From: Chlorogloea sp. CCALA 695
GTDB taxonomy: Bacteria > Cyanobacteriota > Cyanobacteriia > Cyanobacteriales > Chroococcidiopsidaceae
NCBI RefSeq assembly: GCF_003003885.1
Contig: NZ_PVWN01000022.1
Span: forward strand, 1-64,000
DNA length: 64,000 nucleotides
Reading direction: 5' to 3'
Shown in pieces: positions 28,026-35,759 of this stretch. The translations under genes and the position numbers were made by a program. How positions within the stretch are numbered: position 1 is the first letter of the stretch; every line of letters starts with the position of its first letter. The notes under the pieces are model-generated. The model ran no database searches and was not told the origin of the DNA. It saw nothing but the letters and a program-made list of their open reading frames with translations.

Positions 28026-28786
28026 TAATTCTCCTGGAGTTTGACAGTCATTTTTTGCATTTTTTGGGATAACCACTGATCAAAAATTTCATTAAGCAGT
28101 TGCTCCTCAATTTTTCCTGTTAAAGTTGCAGGTAAAAATTGTTCAACTCTAAATAGGCAGTAGTATTTTTCCATGTCTATTGGTCCTACAATCTCCCCGG
28201 GCTGGGCGCTATCAATGGCGGCTCTTAGAGACTCTTTTAATCTGCCGCGACTTAGGGGGCCCATCATGCCGTTAGCAATGCGATCTTCTGTAACAGAGTG
28301 TTCTCTTGCTAATTGCTCAAAACTATCGCTCTTTTCCAGAATTTGGCTATGTAGTTCCTCGGCTAATTCCCGATCAGCTACGGCTATTTGCGATAGAACT
28401 ACACGGTCTAAAATTAGCTTGCGTTCGATAAAATGTTCTTGGAGCTTGGGTTTTGCCACTAATTCTTTGAGCTTATCAATTTTCAATCGATAAATAGTTT
28501 GATTGCGAAATCCAGCATAGGCGGAGGCATTTTTTGCTGACCATTCTTGAAATTCTTGCGGATCGGTAAGTTTGTTCTCTACTCGGAAGTTGACTAAAGC
28601 TTGCTCTACCAAAAATGGATCGATAGTTAGTTCTTGTCGTGTTTTAAATTCTTGAGCAATAACGTGCTGGCGCAGAATTTCTGTCACAAAGCCTTGAAGC
28701 TTCCCACTGCTTTGCAGATAAGCAAATACTTGGGGAACGACAATCGGCTGACCGTCAATTGTAAGCACTGGTGAATTAGGTTGCAT
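28025..28786 (-). CDS. SurA/PpiC-type peptidylprolyl isomerase of the secretion operon
   Basis: This 253-residue protein has an N-terminal SurA-like helical domain. A parvulin domain follows (about 125-225), with LAREHSVTEDRIANGMMGPL, the classic parvulin pattern, and PGEIVGPIDMEKYYCLFRVE. There is no signal peptide, so it probably acts in the cytosol on the secretion substrate before export. Its stop overlaps the start of the ABC transporter, so the two are translationally coupled. PpiC proteins next to HlyB-like exporters are common in cyanobacteria. Confidence 0.9.
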   Translation of the reverse strand: MQPNSPVLTIDGQPIVVPQVFAYLQSSGKLQGFVTEILRQHVIAQEFKTRQELTIDPFLVEQALVNFRVENKLTDPQEFQEWSAKNASAYAGFRNQTIYRLKIDKLKELVAKPKLQEHFIERKLILDRVVLSQIAVADRELAEELHSQILEKSDSFEQLAREHSVTEDRIANGMMGPLSRGRLKESLRAAIDSAQPGEIVGPIDMEKYYCLFRVEQFLPATLTGKIEEQLLNEIFDQWLSQKMQKMTVKLQEN

Positions 28787-29154
28787 AAAATTGTAGTGGC
28801 GTTAATTTAACCAAAATATTCAAGGTTTGGCGACTTGGGCGAGTAATTGTTACCTGTTTGTCTTTTGAATGCAAACATCGCCAACTTTGGTCTGGTCAGG
28901 CGCGAAGCCCGTTACCGGGTGCTTGCGCGATCACACTTTCCTGTCTAAGTTAAGTAATTACTCACAACTTTAGATACACCAAAGTTGACACACTTTCCGC
29001 ATTTTTATAGAAAAATCCCGGTATTTTTTTACACTTTGTTATAAAAAATTATTGCGGGGAAGCAATTTTGATTTTGGGAAACAGTTAATTAATTAATTGC
29101 GTCTTACTGAAATGACAAAATTACTTCAAGGGCGATCGCGCCACAACCCCTGTT
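28787..29154. other. Intergenic with dispersed repeat and possible promoter
   Basis: This 368-base gap holds a copy of a dispersed palindromic repeat (28902-28942). TTGACA at 28985-28990 with TATAGA 15 bases later is a weak plus-strand promoter candidate for the small secreted protein. A HIP1 site lies just before that gene. No coding frame is seen. Confidence 0.45.
28902..28942. repeat. Dispersed GCGAAGCCCGTTA repeat, copy 1
   Basis: The core GCGAAGCCCGTTACCGGGTG contains the small palindrome GCCCG/CGGGT and matches 44802-44842 closely over about 41 bases. Both copies are intergenic. It looks like a REP-type or miniature dispersed element of this genome. Confidence 0.65.
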
Positions 29155-29607
29155 ATGAAAAATTTAAGTTCAGCTTTAGTTGCTTCTTTAATCTTAACTC
29201 TTAGTTTAGGTAGGGTGGGAGTAGCCCAATTTAATCCCCCTAGCCCTGCACCAGAGCCTAATTCTGGGCAAAAGCCAAATTCCGAGCCACCGCTACCGAG
29301 TCCAACTCAGCGTCCAGGGGGAGCTTTCCAAGCACCACAGTTGTTTCAAGGCGAGAGTAGAAATTTAAACTTTAATGATGCCCTGAACGAGGCACTGAAT
29401 AAAGCTCGTCAATCTACAGGTGTGAACTCTAATTCAACTATCAATTTTAGGGTGATAGATATGCAAGGGGTAGCTGGAGGGCAAAAGGACAATTTGCTGA
29501 AGGTGACTATTCAAATATTACCTACGGCTAGTTCTGGCTACGACGATCGCTCTCCTCGTTCTGGCTCACCTAACAATACTCGTCCTGCTCCTCCTTTTCA
29601 AAGATAA
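29155..29607 (+). CDS. Small secreted Pro-rich protein
   Basis: The 150-residue protein starts with a signal peptide (hydrophobic run about residues 7-22, cleavage near GVAQF). A Pro/Ser-rich linker follows (residues 24-60). A short folded segment with NFNDALNEALNKARQST then continues through a beta-rich stretch ending ILPTASSGY, and a Pro-rich tail ends the protein. I do not recognise the family. The helix-plus-beta piece could be a small binding domain in the periplasm. It stands alone and converges with the protease gene. Confidence 0.7.
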   Translation: MKNLSSALVASLILTLSLGRVGVAQFNPPSPAPEPNSGQKPNSEPPLPSPTQRPGGAFQAPQLFQGESRNLNFNDALNEALNKARQSTGVNSNSTINFRVIDMQGVAGGQKDNLLKVTIQILPTASSGYDDRSPRSGSPNNTRPAPPFQR

Positions 29608-29668
29608 GCTGCTAAGTTTCGTCACTATTAGAAGCTGCACTATTTAGCCGAGTTAAAATCTCAGCAAT

Positions 29669-30838
29669 TTAACTGTTTAACTTTTTGAGCGCTATAGTGC
29701 GGTTTCTTTGCGCGGGGGTAAAGCTAGGATTAATTTTCAAGGCTTGCTCAAAAGCTGCCAACGCCTCTTGATCGCGTCCTAAACTACCTAGAGCAATACC
29801 TTTGCCGTTCCAAGCTTCGGCACTAGGATTAATTTTCAAGGCTTGCTCAAAAGCTGCTAGGGCTTGCTCGTGCCGTTTTAACCTACCTAAAGTAATACCT
29901 TTACCGTTCCAAGCTTCGGTAAAGCTAGGATTAATTTTCAAGGCTTGCTCAAAAGCTGCTAGGGCTTCTTCCGCACGTCCGAGATTGCCCAACGCCAGAC
30001 CCCGACCGTTTTGCGCTCTATAATCTTGGGGATTTTGTTTTAAAGCGGCTTCAAAACGAGCAAGGGCTTCGCTATGGACGGACGAGCGCCCTGGATTTGC
30101 CGGAATTTGGGCGGTTTGGGCGGCGCTTCCTGCTCTTACGTCGGAGAGAAACGATTGTACTTTTTCGGTAGAGATGGCAAAACTAATACCAATATTGCCA
30201 CTGCCACCCCCAGGGGTTTGTTTGGTAAATATGCCGCTATTCACGCCAATTAGTTCACCTTTGGTATTGAGCAACGGTCCGCCAGAGTAGCCAGGATTAA
30301 TCGCCGCGTCAGTTTGAATTAAGCCTTTTTCGCGATCAATACGGCTGATGATTCCTGTAGTCAAGCTACCGGAAAACTGACCGAAGGGATTGCCAATAGC
30401 AAATACGCGCTGACCCACTAGCACAGAATTGGTAGAGGCGAAGGGGACTACAGGTAATTTGTTTTGTCCTCTGAGTTTAATTACGGCTAAGTCAAGACCT
30501 TTAGCCCCAAAGCCGATAATGTCTCCGGCAATTTGCTTATTGTTAGCTAGGATGATAGTTGCTGTGCGATCGCCTTGCACTACATGAGCATTAGTCAACA
30601 CTAAACCCTCTGAGCTAATTATAGTCCCGCTTCCCGTCTTGCTGCCCGTATTAATAGATACAACGGCGGGGCTAACTTTTGCATAAACTTTCACGGCGGT
30701 TTCGTCACCATCTTGAGCGTAGGCGCTAATAACTTCTTTGGTTGCGGGGTTAAATAGCCCGAAAGGTTTGATGTACCAAGCGGTTGTGCCTACAAAAATG
30801 GTAGTTGCGATCGCAATTCCCAGCCCTTTAATATTCAT
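29669..30838 (-). CDS. Deg/HtrA-like serine protease with three TPR units
   Basis: The 389-residue protein has an N-terminal membrane anchor or signal (GIAIATTIFVGTTAWYI). A trypsin-like domain (about 45-235) follows with the triad His in NAHVVQG, Asp in LDLAVIKL and Ser in NPGYSGGPL, where GNSGGPL is usual. In place of a PDZ domain there are three TPR units (about 265-385) with EALAAFEQALKINP. The middle unit lacks one residue (33 instead of 34). It probably acts in the periplasm on misfolded or docked proteins. Confidence 0.9.
   Translation of the reverse strand: MNIKGLGIAIATTIFVGTTAWYIKPFGLFNPATKEVISAYAQDGDETAVKVYAKVSPAVVSINTGSKTGSGTIISSEGLVLTNAHVVQGDRTATIILANNKQIAGDIIGFGAKGLDLAVIKLRGQNKLPVVPFASTNSVLVGQRVFAIGNPFGQFSGSLTTGIISRIDREKGLIQTDAAINPGYSGGPLLNTKGELIGVNSGIFTKQTPGGGSGNIGISFAISTEKVQSFLSDVRAGSAAQTAQIPANPGRSSVHSEALARFEAALKQNPQDYRAQNGRGLALGNLGRAEEALAAFEQALKINPSFTEAWNGKGITLGRLKRHEQALAAFEQALKINPSAEAWNGKGIALGSLGRDQEALAAFEQALKINPSFTPAQRNRTIALKKLNS
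29725..29960. repeat. Near-identical DNA repeats encoding TPR units
   Basis: A core of about 34 bases beginning TAGGATTAATTTTCAAGG occurs at 29725, 29824 and 29926, spaced 99 and 102 bases (33 and 34 codons). Such DNA-level identity means recent duplication of TPR units inside the protease gene. Confidence 0.85.
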
Positions 30839-31325
30839 CAGTAGTTTTATTAAAAAATAATTGCAGAAGGTTATTTGTAGTGCTGACGTAACTTGATTGC
30901 TTTTTGTAACCCCCCTGGCTCATTTTTATCTATTTCCACCGTATCTTTACTCTTCCACTAACATATTTTTACAAAACCTTTATGAAATTTTTATACAACT
31001 TAGTGACAATAATTACTCTTTTATGTAATTATAAGTTCGACAGGGCAGGCATCATTAGTCTTTAAAGTTCATCTACCTAGTAAACGCGGAAAGCTGCTAT
31101 CTAAATTTATGGATCGGTTTACGCATGACTAAAAATATCGATCCCTGTTAGGCAACGAACATTGTTAAAGCAAGAGAAGTTTAGACTTTTACAGTCTTGA
31201 TTGCAATGTGTGAATCCTAAATCAAATCCAGGGTATACAGTTAATAATTTTTGCAGATAGTATCTGCGGTTTGGTGCAGTAAACCAAACCATCCTCCTCA
31301 GTTTTTACAAAGGAAACTAACCCTC
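30839..31325. other. Divergent promoter region of protease and Tyr-rich protein
   Basis: This region of 487 bases has no coding frame of interest. An in-frame start at 31251 would add 25 residues to the Tyr-rich protein, but these carry Lys, Arg, His and Cys, which are absent or nearly absent from the rest, so I read this part as leader. AAAGGAAA at about 31308-31315 precedes ATG 31326 at ribosome-binding distance. Confidence 0.5.
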
Positions 31326-32831
31326 ATGTCAGACTTATACTATTTCGATTACAACTACGGTAATGGTGATTCCTACAGTGGTTATGGTTATGCTGACCCA
31401 GGCACCTATTCTGCTGGTCAGTACGTAAGCTATCCCGATAGTAATGAAACAGGCTATAGCGGCTACTACTACATTAGTAGCGTTTACAACGGTTATAGTA
31501 ATAGTGCGGGTACTACCACAGTTTACAACTACTATGACGGTGACACTGGTTACGGTTATGCCTACGATGTAGCGGGTGGCACAGGTTACACCGGACTAGG
31601 CTCGGAGTACGGCTACGCTTACAACTCTAGCTACTCCAATACCGATAGCTACTTTGGCAACAACTACTACGAAGCAGATTTAACCAACCAAGGCAACAAC
31701 GACGAGTATTACAGTTATACCTATTACTACGGTAACGGTGACTTTTACACTGGTTACGGTTATGCCGATGTTAGTGATGGCTACTACGCTGGGCAGTATC
31801 TCTACTACCCCGATACCAATGCAGTCAGTGACTACGGTTACTATTACATCGATTCCACCTACGATTATGGCGTTGACTATGGGCTACAAGACTCCATTTA
31901 TGTCAGCAACTACTATGACGGTGACACGGGTTACGGCTATGCCTACAGTGTTTCTAGTGGCACGGGTTACACCGGACTAGGCTCGGAGTATGGCTATGCT
32001 TACAACTCTAGCTACTCCAATACCGATAGCTACTTTGGCAACAACTACTACGAAGCAGATTTAACCAACCCAGGCAACAACGACGAGTATTACAGCTATA
32101 CCTATTACTACGGTAACGGTGACTTTTACACTGGTTACGGTTATGCCGATGTTAGTGATGGCTACTACGCTGGGCAGTATCTCTACTACCCCGATACCAA
32201 TGCAGTCAGTGACTACGGTTACTATTACATCGATTCCACCTACGATTATGGCGTTGACTATGGGCTACAAGACTCCATTTATGTCAGCAACTACTATGAC
32301 GGTGACACGGGTTACGGCTATGCCTACAGTGTTTCTAGTGGCACGGGTTACACCGGACTAGGCTCGGAGTATGGCTATGCTTACAACTCTAGCTACTCCA
32401 ATACCGAAAGCTTCTTTGGCTACAACTACTACGAAGCTGACTTGTATAGTAGTACTTCATTGTACTACTTCACATACTATTACAACACCAGTGACACTTC
32501 CAACTACGACTACTACTACGGCTATGTTTATGCTCCTACCGGGACATACACAACTGGGACTTACTATGACTATTCCAGTAGTGCTAATGAGACGGGTGTT
32601 AATGGCTACTACTACATTAGTTCTGCCTATAGCGGCTATAGCCCCAGCAGCAACGGCGATGTTTATGTCTACTCTTACGGTGATGAAGACGGTGCAAACT
32701 CTAGCTACACACCTTACTACTATGCTCTTGGTTACACTTCTGGTGAATCCTATCTAGGTAGCGAGTACGACTACATCTACGCCAATAATCAATATTATGA
32801 TTTTGGTAGAGACTACTACGAAGCTTGGTAA
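31326..32831 (+). CDS. Tyrosine-rich acidic four-module repeat protein
   Basis: The 501-residue protein consists of four modules of ~120-127 residues, each ending in YYEAD or, last, YYEAW at the C-terminus. One 127-residue unit has 35 Tyr (28%), 19 Gly and 17 acidic residues, and no Lys, Arg, His, Cys, Met or Trp. The whole protein has one Arg, near the end, and no Lys. Motifs repeat as YYxGNGDxYTGYGYA, GQYxxYPD, GYYYI and GLGSEYGYAY. There is no signal peptide or membrane helix, as in type I secretion substrates. The start ATG 31326 has AAAGGAAA upstream. No family is recognised; a structural or surface role is inference. Confidence 0.88.
   Translation: MSDLYYFDYNYGNGDSYSGYGYADPGTYSAGQYVSYPDSNETGYSGYYYISSVYNGYSNSAGTTTVYNYYDGDTGYGYAYDVAGGTGYTGLGSEYGYAYNSSYSNTDSYFGNNYYEADLTNQGNNDEYYSYTYYYGNGDFYTGYGYADVSDGYYAGQYLYYPDTNAVSDYGYYYIDSTYDYGVDYGLQDSIYVSNYYDGDTGYGYAYSVSSGTGYTGLGSEYGYAYNSSYSNTDSYFGNNYYEADLTNPGNNDEYYSYTYYYGNGDFYTGYGYADVSDGYYAGQYLYYPDTNAVSDYGYYYIDSTYDYGVDYGLQDSIYVSNYYDGDTGYGYAYSVSSGTGYTGLGSEYGYAYNSSYSNTESFFGYNYYEADLYSSTSLYYFTYYYNTSDTSNYDYYYGYVYAPTGTYTTGTYYDYSSSANETGVNGYYYISSAYSGYSPSSNGDVYVYSYGDEDGANSSYTPYYYALGYTSGESYLGSEYDYIYANNQYYDFGRDYYEAW
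31716..32026 (+). repeat. Module copy A, identical to 32097-32407
   Basis: By eye I find no difference between these 311 bases and 32097-32407, offset 381 bases (127 codons). The flanks differ at single bases (31715 against 32096, and 32027 against 32408). This is a recent in-frame duplication or gene conversion inside the Tyr-rich gene. Confidence 0.88.
32097..32407 (+). repeat. Module copy B, identical to 31716-32026
   Basis: Second copy of the 311-base identical block in the Tyr-rich protein gene. Modules one and four of the same protein are diverged, so only the two middle modules were recently copied or homogenised. Confidence 0.88.
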
Positions 32832-32840
32832 TTAACTAAA

Positions 32841-32877
32841 AACAACCCCTTATTGTTTTGAACAGTAAGGGGTTGTT
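32841..32877 (+). terminator. Strong hairpin after the Tyr-rich gene
   Basis: AACAACCCCTTA pairs perfectly with TAAGGGGTTGTT (12 base pairs) around a 13-base loop, 10 bases after the stop, and ends in a short T run. It faces the end of the phospholipase-like gene and may serve both. Confidence 0.8.
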
Positions 32878-32945
32878 TCGTATGAGGAAAGAAAAAGCTT
32901 AGTGAAGTTGGTTAGATAAGGCTCGTTGTACAAATCCTCTAATTA

Positions 32946-34310
32946 TCAGCTTTTAGAACATTGTCTTTGTGCTTTTTGAATTTTCTGGGTTATGGCTTCT
33001 GGTAAACCTAATTGACCCTCAGCATACAACCGCTCAAATTCTTGCTGATAATGGGCTGCAACAGTAGGACTGTGAATAACTAACAAAGCTTCGTCATTGC
33101 TACTATTAGCTGCTTCCGACCAGTTATGAGAGCCAGTAATTACAGCACTATTGTCTATTACTGCAAACTTGTGATGCAATAAGTCACCTTTGAGTAATTT
33201 GGGTACGCCTACGGTCGTAATTGCCTTTTGCCAAGGATGGTTATTTGCTTCGTATTTGCACTTATTACTAAGGCTAACCCCCATCATATCTAGGGCTTCG
33301 CTGTAAGGGCGATAAATAAAATCTCGGTCAATTACCGCGCGAATTTGGACGTTATGGAGGCTTTGTTGCTCTAAAGTATTTGCAATATTTTGGTCAGAAA
33401 ATACAAATAAAGCTAAATTTACCGATTGGCTAGAGGTAGTTAGAGTTTTAGCAATTAAACCATTGGTGCTTTGACTCCAAGGAGAAGTTGGAGAAGTCGG
33501 CGAAAACTGCACGTCAATAGTTGTATTCCCAACTTGGACTTGTTGGGGGGGACGAAAAGGCTTTTTTAAACCAAACAAGGGACTTTTACCCCACATCAAG
33601 TTAAACTCTTGGGTAAATAATGCTGCTAATTCGAGGCTATCAATCTTGACTAAATTGTTAGCATTGCCTGTACTTTGGGGATTACTGATGTCTCCATGAA
33701 TGTCGCTACTGGTGAAATTAGCAGAAGTTACAATTAAAGTGCGGTCATCTACAATTATAAATTTGTGGTGCATCAAATCGCTCCCTTTAGAACCATCCGC
33801 CGTATCATCAATGACACGTACTTTGGCGTTGCGAAGAATTAAGAGCGCGTCCCCTTGATTAGCTTCTTGGGCGCTGATTTGACCGTCAGAGTTGCGATCG
33901 CTTTGAGTGCGTAATTCGTCATACTTCGCGGCTTCCCTAGGGGTTTTTCTGGGCGGAGATTCGTTTAAGGGGTGATTATAAGTATTTTCTAAAATTACCC
34001 GAACTTTTACCCCAGCTTTTTGTCTTTCTACGAGCGCCTGAGCAATTTTAGGTAAACGCAACTCTTGCACTGCAATATCTACACTAGATTTACTTGTAGA
34101 AATTGCCGTAATAATTTGTTGTTCTAAATCGTCTCCATTTCTTTGCTGTGGGCGTAGAGTTTCTTGATACTGGGAAGACTCGGTATGATTAAAGTAAACC
34201 TGCACCAAAGGCTCTTGCGGTAAAGCAAGGGGCTTCTGCTCGGAATGTACGCCTTGACACGCAATAAGTAAAAAGGGAAGAAGTGTAGAGCAAAGCTGTC
34301 TAAGGTTCAT
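32946..34310 (-). CDS. Phospholipase-D-like lipoprotein with EF-hand loop
   Basis: The 454-residue protein has two HKD motifs. The first is HHKFIIVDD with TSANFTSSD (about 200), and the second is HHKFAVIDN with TGSHNWSEAANSSNDE (about 390). An N-terminal lipobox, LLIAC, near residue 19 suggests a lipoprotein. Between the first beta strands and HKD1 lies a single canonical EF-hand loop, DRNSDGQISAQE, so calcium may bind in or next to the catalytic domain. The enzyme hydrolyses phosphodiester bonds of lipid or nucleic acid; the family also includes Nuc-type nucleases. It is monocistronic. Confidence 0.92.
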   Translation of the reverse strand: MNLRQLCSTLLPFLLIACQGVHSEQKPLALPQEPLVQVYFNHTESSQYQETLRPQQRNGDDLEQQIITAISTSKSSVDIAVQELRLPKIAQALVERQKAGVKVRVILENTYNHPLNESPPRKTPREAAKYDELRTQSDRNSDGQISAQEANQGDALLILRNAKVRVIDDTADGSKGSDLMHHKFIIVDDRTLIVTSANFTSSDIHGDISNPQSTGNANNLVKIDSLELAALFTQEFNLMWGKSPLFGLKKPFRPPQQVQVGNTTIDVQFSPTSPTSPWSQSTNGLIAKTLTTSSQSVNLALFVFSDQNIANTLEQQSLHNVQIRAVIDRDFIYRPYSEALDMMGVSLSNKCKYEANNHPWQKAITTVGVPKLLKGDLLHHKFAVIDNSAVITGSHNWSEAANSSNDEALLVIHSPTVAAHYQQEFERLYAEGQLGLPEAITQKIQKAQRQCSKS

Positions 34311-34421
34311 AGACTTAAATTGAGCAGATAAAGTTATAGTTCCCCAAAAACTCCTAAACTTACTAAAATTACTTATTTTCTTAGCAGCGCTCTAAAAAGG
34401 TCTGGTTTGTAAAAATGTACT

Positions 34422-34451
34422 CCCCCCAAGCACCCTTTGAAAAAGGGGGGG
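34422..34451. repeat. C-run/G-run palindrome
   Basis: A run of six C, then CCCTTT pairing with AAAGGG, then a run of seven G, forms a strong inverted repeat between two divergent genes. Similar CCC-TTT/AAA-GGG palindromes are dispersed in many cyanobacterial genomes. No other copy was noticed in this window. Confidence 0.5.
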
Positions 34452-34580
34452 AATATCTTAAAGTCTTTCTGTTTAAAGGGATCTAGAAGATTGGCTACTA
34501 ACCGAAAAACTTTTAAAACATCCTCTAAAGTGGAGAAAGAAATAAAATTGTTTTCTCGCCAATGAATTGATTGATAACTC

Positions 34581-35750
34581 ATGCAAATTTATCTAGACTA
34601 CAGCGCTACAACACCACCACGCACGGAAGCTAACGCAGCTATGCAAACCGTTTGTACTTCTTTGTGGGGGAATCCTTCTAGCTTGCATGAGTGGGGAGAG
34701 AGGGCAGCAACGGTATTAGAAACAGCTAGGATGCAGGTAGCTTCGTTGTTAAATGCGCCTAATTCTGAATCCATTATCTTTACCTCTGGCGGTACAGAGG
34801 CGGATAATTTAGCAATTATGGGTGTTGCTCGTAATTACACAATACCCCAACACATAATTATTTCTAGCGTTGAACATTCCGCCATTACTGAACCTGCCAA
34901 GTTGTTGCAACAATGGGGTTGGGACATAACTTATTTACCTGTAGATGCTACAGGAAGAATTAATCCAATAGAATTACAAGCAGCTTTAAAAGCCAACACT
35001 GTATTAGTTTCTATCATTTACGGACAAAGTGAAGTTGGCACAATTCAACCGATTGAAACCTTGGGAAATATTGCTCGAAATCACGGTGCTTTGTTTCATA
35101 CTGACGCGGTACAAGTAGCGGGACGTTTACCGTTAGACGTGCAAAAACTGCCTGTAGACTTACTTTCGCTTTCTAGCCATAAAATCTATGGTTCCCAAGG
35201 TGCGGGGGCGTTGTACGTCCGCCCAGGGGTGAATCTTGTGCCTTTATTATGTGGTGGTGGGCAAGAATTAAAGTTGCGATCAGGTACTCAAGCTTTGCCT
35301 GCGATCGCCTCTTTTGGAATTGCCGCAAAGTTAGCCGCCCAAGAAGTGCCGACAGAAGCCGCGCGTTTGATTAGTTTACGCGAACAATTGTTTGATGCTT
35401 TAGCAGATACACCGATTTTAGTTCCGACAGGCGATCGCATTTTTCGCTTGCCCCATCATGTTAGTTTCTATCTAGCTACCGCCGACGGCGAAAACATTAC
35501 AGGTAAAACTATCGTCCGCCAGTTAAATTTGGCAGGAATCGCCATTAGTGCAGGTGCAGCTTGTCATAGTGGTAAACTTTCTCCTAGTCCCGTACTTTTG
35601 GCAATGGGTTTTTCGGAAACAGTTGCTAGATCCGGTATTCGCCTAACTTTGGGACGGGAAACTACTTCCGCCGATATCGATTGGACGGTTATGGTACTTA
35701 AACAAGTATTACAACGCTTGAACCCGGTAAAATTTGCTGTAAGTTATTAA
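34581..35750 (+). CDS. Cysteine desulfurase (NifS/IscS class)
   Basis: The 389-residue PLP enzyme starts MQIYLDYSATTPP. It has the SGGTEADNLAI segment, the Schiff-base Lys in SSHKIYGSQGAG (about 205) and the persulfide Cys in SAGAACHSGKLSPSP (about 331). It removes sulfur from cysteine for Fe-S clusters, tRNA thiolation or thiamine. It lies 9 bases upstream of a DUF1995 gene and is probably cotranscribed. No Fe-S scaffold gene is adjacent, so whether it is the main IscS or a specialised paralog cannot be told. Confidence 0.93.
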   Translation: MQIYLDYSATTPPRTEANAAMQTVCTSLWGNPSSLHEWGERAATVLETARMQVASLLNAPNSESIIFTSGGTEADNLAIMGVARNYTIPQHIIISSVEHSAITEPAKLLQQWGWDITYLPVDATGRINPIELQAALKANTVLVSIIYGQSEVGTIQPIETLGNIARNHGALFHTDAVQVAGRLPLDVQKLPVDLLSLSSHKIYGSQGAGALYVRPGVNLVPLLCGGGQELKLRSGTQALPAIASFGIAAKLAAQEVPTEAARLISLREQLFDALADTPILVPTGDRIFRLPHHVSFYLATADGENITGKTIVRQLNLAGIAISAGAACHSGKLSPSPVLLAMGFSETVARSGIRLTLGRETTSADIDWTVMVLKQVLQRLNPVKFAVSY

Positions 35751-35759
35751 TTTAAAAAA

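Noticed and set aside
25503-28076. A GTG start at 28076 for the ABC transporter.
   Set aside because: ATG 28025 overlaps the isomerase stop and has AGGAG at ideal spacing; the extra 17 residues lie inside the isomerase gene and show no conservation.
31251-31325. A 25-residue N-terminal extension of the Tyr-rich protein.
   Set aside because: Its composition is unlike the rest, and a good ribosome-binding site precedes ATG 31326.
31738-32361. Two identical 80-codon frames within the Tyr-rich gene.
   Set aside because: They are out-of-frame shadows of the duplicated module.
34373-34582. A 69-codon minus-strand frame beside the cysteine desulfurase.
   Set aside because: It runs through the C-run/G-run palindrome and has no conserved sequence.
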